Assembly: GCA_036258795.1 (NCBI GenBank)
Contig: DATACZ010000070.1
Location: forward strand, 1 to 9,951
Reading direction: 5' to 3'
Length of the DNA stretch: 9,951 bases
Source: DATACZ01 sp036258795
GTDB lineage: Bacteria > Actinomycetota > CADDZG01 > JAHWKV01
Below are positions 1 through 6,860 of the stretch, piece by piece. Each line of letters begins with the position of its first letter. Position 1 is the stretch's first letter. The translations under genes and the position numbers were made by a program. The notes beneath the pieces were generated by a model. That model saw only the letters and a program-made list of their open reading frames with translations. It made no database searches and was not told where the DNA came from.

Positions 1-906
1 CGCGGCATGTCTGCTGCGCTCTTGCCGCTGGTAGTTGCGGTACTTGGTGTAGTGGCCTCGTTCTCCATCCCGGAGCCCTGCGACGTTGAGACTGCCTACC
101 ACTGCGCCCGGGTAGTGCCTGACCCCATACGCGATACCGGCCGTACCCTCCAGCTCGACACCTTGCCCCACTCCTACGTCGACTTGGCCGACCCTACCTA
201 CCTTCAGTACTCATATATCCGTGCCTTTGCGTCCGTGGTGGATGCGGTACGAGCGCCGGGGGAGGCACTCAGTGCTCTCCACCTCGGCGGAGGCGGGCTA
301 ACCTTTCCCCGCTATCTGGCCGAGACGCGGCCCGGTGCCGATAGCTTGGTGCTGGAGATTGACGGCGGGGTAATCGACCTGGACGTAGCCGAGCTTGGAT
401 TAAGGCTGGGACGGGGCATTCAAGTAGATGTTCAGGATGCCCGGGTGGGTCTCGCCGCACAACCGGCCAGACGACGTGACGTCGTCGTGGGGGATGCCTT
501 TGGTGGCCTGGCGGTGCCGTGGCACCTGACGACCCGGGAGACCGTCGCAGATATTCGCCGTGTCCTGCGGCCGGACGGCTTGTACATGGTAAACGTTATC
601 GATTATCCGCCTCTCAGCTTCGCCCGGGCCAAGGTGGCGACGGTCGCGGCGCTTTTCAGGCATGTGGCAGTCGTGGCGCGCCCCTCGGTCCTGGACGGGC
701 AAGACGGTGGAAATCTCGTAATCGTGGGATCGAACCGGCCGCTACCCACCGACGCTATAGGAGCGCAACTTCAGAGCCGAGCTCCGGAGCTGGACCTGAT
801 TTTCCGTGAAGGGCAGATCACTTCCTTTGCCGGTGGGGCGCGGGTTCTGACCGACGACTTTGCGCCGGTCGACCAACTGGTGACGCCTTTCGCAAAGCGC
901 TCCTAA
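1..906 (+). CDS. Spermidine-synthase-like protein, 3' part of a membrane-fused form (5' truncated by window)
   Basis: The frame is open to base 1, so the ATG at 7 is probably internal. Numbering from that ATG (299 residues), residues 3-20 are a hydrophobic stretch that looks like the last membrane helix of an upstream membrane domain. A spermidine-synthase-type Rossmann fold follows: the SAM-binding glycine loop HLGGGG (92-97), the acidic end of strand 2 (LEID, 116-119), GDAFGG (162-167), and LTDDFAPVD (281-289), a sequence typical of the family's C-terminus. Proteins with an MFS-like or multi-helix N-terminus fused to such a domain are common in actinobacteria. Few have a proven reaction, so aminopropyl transfer to putrescine is only a family-level guess. 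The gene is convergent with the sugar kinase; their stops are 58 nt apart. It has no visible link to the stress module. Confidence 0.85.
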   Translation, partial: RGMSAALLPLVVAVLGVVASFSIPEPCDVETAYHCARVVPDPIRDTGRTLQLDTLPHSYVDLADPTYLQYSYIRAFASVVDAVRAPGEALSALHLGGGGLTFPRYLAETRPGADSLVLEIDGGVIDLDVAELGLRLGRGIQVDVQDARVGLAAQPARRRDVVVGDAFGGLAVPWHLTTRETVADIRRVLRPDGLYMVNVIDYPPLSFARAKVATVAALFRHVAVVARPSVLDGQDGGNLVIVGSNRPLPTDAIGAQLQSRAPELDLIFREGQITSFAGGARVLTDDFAPVDQLVTPFAKRS

Positions 907-919
907 AGCTGAAATAAGG

Positions 920-958
920 CCGCCAGCGAGCGACTTGGTATCGGAGCGACGCCGGCGG
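920..958. terminator. Possible bidirectional terminator hairpin between convergent genes
   Basis: Arms 920-928 and 950-958 pair over 9 positions with one mismatch (CCGCC-A-GCG against CGC-C-GGCGG). They enclose a 21-nt loop in which CGA (931-933) can pair with TCG (941-943). The element sits in the short gap between the stops of two convergent genes, where a terminator is expected. There is no T-tract on either strand, so intrinsic termination is doubtful. Confidence 0.3.
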
Positions 959-964
959 GACGCC

Positions 965-1792
965 CTACCGGGATAGGGACATCTGACCCTCGTAAGGCCC
1001 GCGTCCGGTGAGGGCTGCTGCGCCGCAGCGGGCCGCCAGGGCGACGGCCTCTTCGGGTCCGTACCCTACGCCCAAGGCATAGGTAAGCCCGGCCGCGAAG
1101 GAGTCCCCGCAACCGTAGCTGTCCTCCACCGGACCGGGTACAGGGGCGGGAGAGAACTCTTGCTCCGGTCCTCCCGCGATCTGAAATGTTCCTCCAGAGC
1201 CTCCGGCAGTGCGAACCACGAGCCGGGGCGGGGGCTCGAGATCGCCGTCCTGGTACCGCTCGGATGGATCCCGGGCGCTGCCGACGATGGCGTCCAGCGG
1301 CACCCCGCTCTCCGCCAGTAGAGGAAGGACGCGGGAGGTCGCCACCAGCACGCGGGCTTGCCGAGCGAGACGGAGAGCATCAGGATCGCCGGCCGTGAAG
1401 TACACCGCGCCTGCTTGCGACAGCGATTCCCAGGGGAGGCCGTCTGCCGAGTTGGGTGCAAGCCGTTCACCCAGGACGATTATGGTCCTCTCTCCTTTGG
1501 CGTCGATCAAGGTAATGGCACGGCGCTGGGCGGTTGGCTTGAAGGTCGCCTCCACCGCTAGCCCAGTACGCGACAGCTCCTCGTAGGCTCTGTGCCCAAG
1601 GCCATCGTCGCTCAGCGCGGTGAATAGCGTGGCTCGCTCCGCCAGCTTGGCCAGCTGAACCGCGGAGACCGCCCCGCCACCCCCCGGCTCCTCCCACGCC
1701 TCCAGTGCGTGGATGATCTCTCCGGCCGCCGGAATCCGCTCGATGCGGACGAAATCGATCCACTCGACATGGCCCACCACCGCGGCGAACAT
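965..1792 (-). CDS. PfkB/ribokinase-family carbohydrate kinase
   Basis: This 275-residue cytosolic protein has the ribokinase-fold landmarks. The substrate-side glycine motif is PGGGGAVSAVQLAKLA (36-51). The signature near the C-terminus is DSYGCGD-SFAAGL (224-235), where the usual GAGD reads GCGD and Asp230 is the expected catalytic base. Phosphoryl transfer from ATP to a sugar or nucleoside hydroxyl is established for the family, but the substrate cannot be read from sequence. The ATG start gives a normal first strand (FAAVVGHVEW); its ribosome binding site is weak (GGGTAGG, 3 nt upstream). At 275 residues it is slightly short for the family, but all core motifs are present. A small ORF lies 84 nt upstream on the same strand, and a sigma-B-like promoter (2197-2222) lies above that, so stress induction is possible. 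Confidence 0.85.
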   Translation of the reverse strand: MFAAVVGHVEWIDFVRIERIPAAGEIIHALEAWEEPGGGGAVSAVQLAKLAERATLFTALSDDGLGHRAYEELSRTGLAVEATFKPTAQRRAITLIDAKGERTIIVLGERLAPNSADGLPWESLSQAGAVYFTAGDPDALRLARQARVLVATSRVLPLLAESGVPLDAIVGSARDPSERYQDGDLEPPPRLVVRTAGGSGGTFQIAGGPEQEFSPAPVPGPVEDSYGCGDSFAAGLTYALGVGYGPEEAVALAARCGAAALTGRGPYEGQMSLSR

Positions 1793-1876
1793 CTGCCTAC
1801 CCTGCCACCGCGGGAAGGCGGATGGGAGAGGTCACGATATGTGAGGGGAGGCCAGCAGCGGGCTAGGGGGTGCCTT

Positions 1877-2122
1877 TTACTCTTGGGCCACGTAAGTGGT
1901 GATGCGCCGCCACGCCTCTTGTGCGGCGCTTTGATGTCCTCGGATCCGATGCCGCCCCAGTGCGATCTCTTCCAGCATCTCATAGGCTTCCAGGCAGACG
2001 GCTTTCCAGACGCCCCGGATGGTTCCATCCGATCCCACGTCACCCTTCTGGGCGGTGGCGTCTAAAGCGTGCCGATCATGCCCTTCGTCCACCCTGCTAC
2101 CGCTCCCTGTGCTTAGCCTCAT
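1877..2122 (-). CDS. Small hypothetical protein, 81 aa
   Basis: I do not recognise this protein. The ATG at 2122 is preceded at 3 nt by GGGAGG, a short but usable ribosome binding site. The first 35 residues look disordered and polar. From about residue 37 the sequence (GVWKAVCLEAYEMLEEIALG, then HQSAAQEAWRRITTYVAQE) reads as two amphipathic helices, and codons there favour G/C at the third position, as in coding DNA of this genome. It is on the same strand as the sugar kinase, 84 nt upstream, and about 70 nt below a sigma-B-like promoter. These facts make a real gene more likely than chance, but the ORF is short and no homologue is known to me. If it is not a gene, 1793-2372 is a 580-bp intergenic region. 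Confidence 0.45.
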   Translation of the reverse strand: MRLSTGSGSRVDEGHDRHALDATAQKGDVGSDGTIRGVWKAVCLEAYEMLEEIALGRHRIRGHQSAAQEAWRRITTYVAQE

Positions 2123-2196
2123 CGCCCTCCCGGTCGGTTAGATGAGGCCTGCCACGATTCTGCCAAGCGGCTCCTGCACTCGGCCGGTGCTTTCAG

Positions 2197-2222
2197 GTAC
2201 CCGCGCGGAGTCGGCCTCAAAC
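2197..2222 (-). promoter_or_regulatory. Sigma-B-like promoter facing the small ORF and sugar kinase
   Basis: Read on the minus strand: GTTTGA (2222-2217), a 14-nt spacer, then GGGTAC (2202-2197). This matches the known sigma-B/sigma-F consensus GTTT..-N12-16-GGGTA. Transcription would start near 2190, about 70 nt before the ATG at 2122. The match is by eye and the start site is inferred. Confidence 0.55.
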
Positions 2223-2372
2223 CGCGCCGGAGCCCTAAGGAAGCAATGGAGTAAGCCACGCGTCCCGTCGGGATGGAAGGGGTGATGGTACATTTCAGGG
2301 GCGGCACCCTTGGTTCGAGGAACAGTCGCACGGCGGGCACCTACCACATCCGGCAATAGCGGAGGAACTCAA

Positions 2373-3257
2373 ATGCAAGGAGAGCAGGTGTTCCAAAGTC
2401 CCCGTATAGGTGACGCTCTACTCCGGGAGCTGGTGTCACATCTTAGGCAGAACCGCACCCAGCTACGGGAAGAGTGGGCTCGCCGCATCACGGATGCGCA
2501 GCTGCTCACCGCCATGACCCCGGAGGAGATCTTCTCCGAAGCCACCTCGGTGTACGACAACTACGTGGAAGTGCTCGAGACCGGAAGCGTGGAGGCTCTG
2601 CAGGACTACGCCCGCAACCTGTCCGAGCGGATCATCCCGCGGGGAGTCGAAACCCACGAGGTGCTCGGTATCGTTCTTCTGCTGCGTGACGTTCTGGCCC
2701 GTTCGCTCTTCGAGAAGTATCAAGGGGACTTCGAGCTGCTCAACAGTGTCCTAGATGCATACGAGCCGGCCGCCAACCGAATCGCCAACACGGTAGGCGT
2801 GAGCTTTGTCCAGGAGCGGGAACGGGTCATCCGGGAGCAGCAGGAGGCCATTCGGGAGTTATCGACCCCAGTCCTGCAGGTTAGGGAGAGGCTGCTCATC
2901 CTGCCCATCATCGGCGTGCTCGACTCTCAGCGTGCCCGGCAGGTTACCGAGCAGCTGCTCAGGGGAATCCGAAACAATCGAGCCAAGGTCGTAGTCATCG
3001 ACATCACCGGTGTTCCCCAAATCGACTCCACAGTGGCCAACAACCTCGTCCAAACGGTGGAGGCATCGCGCCTCATGGGCGCCAATGTGATCATCACCGG
3101 GCTCTCGTCAGAGATCGCTCAAACCCTGGTTACCATCGGAGTGGACCTGAGCAAGATGAATGCCGTCGGAGACCTTCAAGGCGGTATCGAGGAGGCCGAA
3201 CGCCTGCTCGGTTATGAGGTTAGGCGCCAGGAGTCACCAGCAGTCGAGCTTCGTTAG
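2373..3257 (+). CDS. rsbR: RsbR-type stressosome scaffold/sensor (RsbRD N-terminal domain + STAS)
   Basis: Start at ATG 2373, because GGAGGA (2361-2366) lies 6 nt upstream; this gives 294 residues. Residues ~15-150 form the all-helical, non-heme-globin-like N-terminal sensor domain of RsbR proteins. Residues ~160-285 are a STAS domain with the hallmark DITGVPQIDSTVANNLVQ (210-227). RsbR and RsbS co-assemble into the cytosolic stressosome that sequesters the kinase RsbT. The two threonines phosphorylated in Bacillus subtilis RsbRA (T171, T205) align here with Ser185 (LDSQRA) and Ser219 (IDSTVA), so phosphorylation is still possible. It is the first gene of a five-gene operon, with rsbS 11 nt downstream. 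No convincing promoter was seen in 2123-2372 on this strand. The family call is secure; the sensed signal is unknown. Confidence 0.92.
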   Translation: MQGEQVFQSPRIGDALLRELVSHLRQNRTQLREEWARRITDAQLLTAMTPEEIFSEATSVYDNYVEVLETGSVEALQDYARNLSERIIPRGVETHEVLGIVLLLRDVLARSLFEKYQGDFELLNSVLDAYEPAANRIANTVGVSFVQERERVIREQQEAIRELSTPVLQVRERLLILPIIGVLDSQRARQVTEQLLRGIRNNRAKVVVIDITGVPQIDSTVANNLVQTVEASRLMGANVIITGLSSEIAQTLVTIGVDLSKMNAVGDLQGGIEEAERLLGYEVRRQESPAVELR

Positions 3258-3268
3258 AGCTAGAGCCT

Positions 3269-3631
3269 ATGGCGGTACCAATTCTGAAGCAGGGCGAGTA
3301 CCTCATCGCCTCCATCCAGGCGGCCCTGACCGACAGCGACATGCTGACCCTGCGCGATGACCTGATGACGCAGGTGGGCAAGTTTCGGTCGAGAGGGATC
3401 ATCATCGACGTCACCGCCCTGGACGTCATGGATTCCTTTGCGTCGCGCTCGCTGCGCAACATCGCCTACATGACCAAGCTGCGAGGCGCGGAGACCGTCC
3501 TGGTGGGCATTCAGCCGGAGGTTGCCTTTGCCATGGTGCAGCTTGGTACGAGCCTGGAGGAAGTGAACACCGCTCTTGACCTGGAGGAGGGCCTTTCGTT
3601 CCTGAATCAGCGCATCAAAGACCTCCGGTAG
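3269..3631 (+). CDS. rsbS: RsbS, STAS-domain stressosome core protein
   Basis: A single STAS domain of 120 residues, the normal length for RsbS. The phosphorylation region LDVMDSFASRSL (51-62) aligns with the B. subtilis RsbS segment containing Ser59, and Ser56 here is the equivalent. The later stretch VGIQPEVAFAMVQLG (78-92) is also characteristic of RsbS. RsbS is the minimal core subunit that binds RsbT; its phosphorylation by RsbT releases the kinase. The ATG at 3269 has only a weak upstream GAG and is probably reached by coupling from rsbR. The stop TAG shares its last base with the GTG start of rsbT (TAGTG), so translation of the two is tightly coupled, in keeping with a fixed subunit ratio. 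Confidence 0.93.
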   Translation: MAVPILKQGEYLIASIQAALTDSDMLTLRDDLMTQVGKFRSRGIIIDVTALDVMDSFASRSLRNIAYMTKLRGAETVLVGIQPEVAFAMVQLGTSLEEVNTALDLEEGLSFLNQRIKDLR

Positions 3632-4041
3632 TGGAGGAGCACCTCGTTGTCGCCGTGAGAACGGATGGCGATGTCCTACTGGCACGCCAGACTGGGAGAA
3701 GGGTGGCCGAGCGGCTTGGCTTTGCCGGGAGCGACCTCACTGTGATCTCAACCGCGATCTCGGAGTTGGCTCGCAACATCATTCAGTACGCCGGCGATGG
3801 GGAGATCATGGTGGGTCCGGCAAACGAGAAGGGCAGGACTGGTATTCAGGTGGTTGCAACCGATTCGGGGCCGGGCATTCGGGATATCGAGCTCGCCATG
3901 CGGGATGGCTACTCCACCGGGGTCGGAATGGGTCTCGGACTTCCCGGAGCCCGCCGTCTGATGGACGAGTTTGCCATCTCATCCGAGGTAGCCAAGGGCA
4001 CCACCGTGGTGATGAAGAAGTGGGTCCGCGGGCATGGATAG
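3631..4041 (+). CDS. rsbT: RsbT, stressosome serine/threonine kinase (HATPase_c)
   Basis: A 136-residue GHKL-fold kinase. The ATP-site boxes are in order: N box SELARNIIQYAG (44-55, with Glu45 and Asn49), G1 box DSGPGI (78-83), and G2 box GVGMGLGLPGARRLMDEF (97-114). Length and motifs match B. subtilis RsbT. RsbT phosphorylates RsbR and RsbS; once free, it activates a PP2C phosphatase by binding it. The GTG at 3631 overlaps the rsbS stop by 1 nt and has no separate ribosome binding site, so coupled re-initiation is likely. Its 3' end overlaps the next gene by 8 nt. An RsbW-type anti-sigma kinase is the main alternative, but the position after rsbS and the GLGLPG motif favour RsbT. Confidence 0.93.
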   Translation: MEEHLVVAVRTDGDVLLARQTGRRVAERLGFAGSDLTVISTAISELARNIIQYAGDGEIMVGPANEKGRTGIQVVATDSGPGIRDIELAMRDGYSTGVGMGLGLPGARRLMDEFAISSEVAKGTTVVMKKWVRGHG

Positions 4042-4675
4042 AGAGGCTATTCCCAGAATCATCGACTGGGGCATTGCGGAGTGCTCACTGCCGGGCGAGG
4101 CAAAGTCAGGGGATGCGAGCATCGTGGTTCAGGTGCCCGATGGGGCGGTGATTGCCGTCATCGACGGGCTCGGACACGGGGTCGAAGCAGCCCACGCCGC
4201 CGGTGCGGCGGCCGCCGTGGTCAAAGAGCACGCCCGAGAGCCGCTCATTCCTCTTATTGAGCGTTGCCACCAAGCTCTGCGATACTCGCGCGGGGCAACC
4301 ATGACGGTGGCCCAGGTGAACGCGGTAAGTCAAACCCTTACCTGGTTGGGAGTGGGCAATGTGGAGGGTAGATTGTTACGTTCCTACCCATCCAAGGAGT
4401 TGACCGCAGAGTCGCCCATGCTTCGGGGAGGTGTGGTTGGTCACAAGCTGCCCCCGCTCCACCCTTCTTCAGCGAGACTTAGCAGAGGCGATCTCATCAT
4501 CATGACCACCGACGGAGTAGGGGGACTTGTCGATCGCCTGGCTCCTCAGGGAACGCCACAGGGAATAGCCGACAATATCTTGCAGCGTCACTGGAGGGGA
4601 AACGACGACGCTTTGGTCCTGGTGGCTAGGTACCTTGGTGGGCCCGCCACCGATCCCAATCTAAGGATTCCATAG
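4034..4675 (+). CDS. rsbX: RsbX-like PP2C phosphatase (stressosome reset)
   Basis: A 213-residue stand-alone PP2C/SpoIIE-type domain. Metal-binding motifs are SGDASIVV (25-32), VIDGLGHG (42-49), MTTDGVGG (157-164) and NDDALVLVARY (190-200). It has no sensor domain, and its length is close to that of RsbX. In the Bacillus system RsbX removes phosphate from RsbS and RsbR, which returns the stressosome to the resting state. Direct placement after rsbT, with an 8-nt overlap starting inside the rsbT stop region, strongly suggests the same role. The stretch 115-148 between the core strands is longer and less conserved than in the catalytic motifs. Family assignment is firm; RsbX function is inferred from context. 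Confidence 0.85.
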   Translation: MDREAIPRIIDWGIAECSLPGEAKSGDASIVVQVPDGAVIAVIDGLGHGVEAAHAAGAAAAVVKEHAREPLIPLIERCHQALRYSRGATMTVAQVNAVSQTLTWLGVGNVEGRLLRSYPSKELTAESPMLRGGVVGHKLPPLHPSSARLSRGDLIIMTTDGVGGLVDRLAPQGTPQGIADNILQRHWRGNDDALVLVARYLGGPATDPNLRIP

Positions 4676-4676
4676 G

Positions 4677-6860
4677 ATGCCTCGACGGGACCCGATCTCC
4701 GATCCAGAGCTCAACCTCGCGTCCCCCGGCTCTACTGCGCCGGGGACCCTGCCCGAGAGGTTTCTGCGGGGTGTTTTCCGTCACACCACAGACGCCGTTT
4801 TGGTATTCGATCCGGGCACCGATCAGATCATCGAAGTGAACCAGGGGGCGTCGGAGTTGCTCGGCTACAGCCGGGAGGAGCTGCTTGCGATGCCCATATC
4901 GTCGATCTACCCCAACGATATGGGCTCGTTGCTGGAGTTTGCCCACTCAATTTTTGCCAAGGGCCATGGACAGATGGACGGCCTGAGGTGCCGCCACAAG
5001 AGCGGCAAGCATCTAACGGTGAAGGTTTCAGCCTTCTCCGGAGAGTTGGCCGGCCGCCGCTGTCTTGTGGCGATGCTCAGCGACATGTCGGAGCGCAGGG
5101 AGGCGGAGGCTCAGCTCGCCCGGAGCGAGCGGCGTTTCCAGATGATCTTTGAGCGCTCGGGCGACGGCATTCTGCTCATGAGCTCAACCGGCACCATCCT
5201 TTATGCCAGCCCATCCAACACCAGCCTCCTCGGTTTTCAAGATGAAGAGCTGCTCGGCCAAAGCTTGCTTGACCTGGTACACCCAATCGAACGGCAGCCT
5301 GCCGAGGCCTTGCTACAGGAAGTGGTCGCCAAATCAGACCTCGTCCGCACCGGCCGATTTCGCTTGTCGCACCAGGATGGATCGTGGCGGTGGATCGAAG
5401 CCACGCTGAGCAACCTTCTGGGGGAGCTGAGCGTGGGTGCGGTTCTGGCCACCCTGCGAGACATTACCGATCTCAAGCGCGAAGAAGAGGCTCAGAGGAA
5501 AATCAGCGAGTCGGTCGAGATCTCGCGCAGCCGGGCGGCGGTGGCAGAAGAGCGGTACAAGTTCCTCCTGCAGGCAAGCACCATGCTGTCCTCGGCGCTG
5601 GACTCAACCTCCGCCCTCGACGTTCTGGCACAGGCCGCCGTCCCGGCCCTGGCCGACCTGTGCATGGTCGACATGGTCAATGAGGAGGGTGACCTGGAGA
5701 GGATCGCCGTCCACGGAGAAGAGGGAGCCAAGGAGATCGTTGACCGGTTGCATGACTGGCCTCCCGACCCTCAGAGCGGGCATCCGGCCATCACGGTTCT
5801 CCGTTCGGGGGAGCCGGAACTGGTTCCGGAAGCATCCGATGAGCTGTTGAGAGCGCTCTCACCGGATGAAGCCTGCTACAAGGTGTTGAAGGCGTCCGGT
5901 TTGAACTCCTGCCTTTGCGTACCGATAGTTGCCCGCTCTTGGCTGGGCACACTGACCCTTCTGGCCAGAAGCAGCTCCGGCCGCCGATACGGGGAGCCCG
6001 GACTTGCTCTGGCTCAGGACCTGGCTCGCAGGGCGGCTTTGGCTCTCGACAATGCCAGGTTGTTCGAGGCCAGCAACCAGCTTGCCCTCACTCTGCAAAA
6101 GAGCCTCCTTCCCTCGGCAATACCCAGGATCGCCGGCGCCGAGGTCGCGGCTCGCTACCACGCTGCCGGGGAGGGGAATCAGGTAGGTGGCGACTTCTAT
6201 GACCTGTTCGAGGCGGGCGACTCCGGGTGGGCCGCAGTTATCGGGGATGTGTGCGGCAAGGGGGCAGAGGCCGCCGCCCTTACTGCGCTCGCTCGTCACA
6301 CCATCCGAGCCGCCAAGATGCAGCTGAGGAAGCCGAGACGGATCCTGGCCTTCCTGAACCAGGTCGTCATCCAAAGCCGCCATAGCGAGCGTTTCATGAC
6401 CGTGGCTTACTGCCGGCTTCGGCTAAGCGGTAACGGGATGAAGGTAACCATTGGGCGGGCGGGACACCCTGCGCCCCTGGTTCTGCGGCGAGATGGAACG
6501 GTCAAGGCCGAGGGTCGTCCGGGAAGCCTTATCGGGGTGCTGACCCACCCTGACCTATCCGACCGGGTGCTGGAGCTTGGTCCGGGGGACTCGCTGATCC
6601 TTTACACCGACGGGGTGACCGAGGCGCGAGGCGCGGATGGAAGGTTCGGGCAAGCGCGCTTGATCGCTCTGTTAAAGCAGTGCACCGCGCTGGACGCCGA
6701 GGCGATTGCTTCCCGGATTGAGCAGGAGGTTCTCCGGTTTCAGGTCGGAAAGCTTCGTGACGACATGGCTTTGATGGTCATCAGGATCCCGGAACCGACG
6801 GCGGGGCCAGGTCAGCCCACGAGCGCTAACGTGCCGCTAGGGAGCTCCTCCGGCCGCTGA
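4677..6860 (+). CDS. PAS-PAS-GAF-PP2C (SpoIIE) serine phosphatase, RsbU/RsbP-like output
   Basis: A 727-residue soluble protein with no membrane segments. A short polar N-terminus is followed by PAS 1 (~27-140, ending DMSERREAEAQL), PAS 2 (~152-268, ending RDITDLKREEEAQ), a charged linker (~268-295), GAF (~296-462) and PP2C (~470-706). Catalytic motifs are intact: GGDFYDL (504-510), GDVCGKGAEAA (523-533), AGHPAP (595-600), YTDGVTEARG (643-652) and DDMAL (695-699). The tail 707-727 is Pro/Ser/Gly-rich. Such enzymes dephosphorylate an RsbV-type STAS anti-sigma antagonist. The start lies 1 nt after the rsbX-like stop, with AAGGA (4663-4667) 9 nt upstream. There is no RsbU-type RsbT-binding N-terminal domain, so RsbT must act through the PAS/GAF part or the protein is an independent energy/redox input. 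The 3' end overlaps the convergent glycosyltransferase by 24 bp. Confidence 0.92.
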   Translation: MPRRDPISDPELNLASPGSTAPGTLPERFLRGVFRHTTDAVLVFDPGTDQIIEVNQGASELLGYSREELLAMPISSIYPNDMGSLLEFAHSIFAKGHGQMDGLRCRHKSGKHLTVKVSAFSGELAGRRCLVAMLSDMSERREAEAQLARSERRFQMIFERSGDGILLMSSTGTILYASPSNTSLLGFQDEELLGQSLLDLVHPIERQPAEALLQEVVAKSDLVRTGRFRLSHQDGSWRWIEATLSNLLGELSVGAVLATLRDITDLKREEEAQRKISESVEISRSRAAVAEERYKFLLQASTMLSSALDSTSALDVLAQAAVPALADLCMVDMVNEEGDLERIAVHGEEGAKEIVDRLHDWPPDPQSGHPAITVLRSGEPELVPEASDELLRALSPDEACYKVLKASGLNSCLCVPIVARSWLGTLTLLARSSSGRRYGEPGLALAQDLARRAALALDNARLFEASNQLALTLQKSLLPSAIPRIAGAEVAARYHAAGEGNQVGGDFYDLFEAGDSGWAAVIGDVCGKGAEAAALTALARHTIRAAKMQLRKPRRILAFLNQVVIQSRHSERFMTVAYCRLRLSGNGMKVTIGRAGHPAPLVLRRDGTVKAEGRPGSLIGVLTHPDLSDRVLELGPGDSLILYTDGVTEARGADGRFGQARLIALLKQCTALDAEAIASRIEQEVLRFQVGKLRDDMALMVIRIPEPTAGPGQPTSANVPLGSSSGR

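Noticed and set aside
1612..2043. 143-codon minus-strand ORF overlapping the sugar kinase start
   Set aside because: Overlaps the better-supported 81-aa ORF and the kinase N-terminus; Trp/Ser/Arg-rich composition typical of a wrong frame.
2138..2356. 72-73-codon minus-strand ORFs upstream of rsbR
   Set aside because: They cross the sigma-B-like promoter and the rsbR leader and show no domain or ribosome binding site.
2310..2372. TTG start giving rsbR 21 extra residues
   Set aside because: The ATG at 2373 has a strong GGAGGA at proper spacing, and the extension is not typical of RsbR.
2123..2372. Sigma-B-like or sigma-A-like promoter for the rsb operon on the plus strand
   Set aside because: No GTTT/GGGTA pair and no acceptable -35/-10 pair was found; the operon promoter remains unidentified.
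3260..3685. 141-codon minus-strand ORF opposite rsbS
   Set aside because: His/Gln/Arg-rich antisense shadow of rsbS; no independent support.
5859..6383. 174-codon minus-strand ORF opposite the phosphatase
   Set aside because: Overlaps the GAF-PP2C junction of a clear gene; no domain or start signal seen.
4677..6860. Naming the large phosphatase rsbU or rsbP
   Set aside because: It lacks the RsbU N-terminal domain and has an extra PAS and a GAF compared with RsbP, so a symbol would overstate the evidence.
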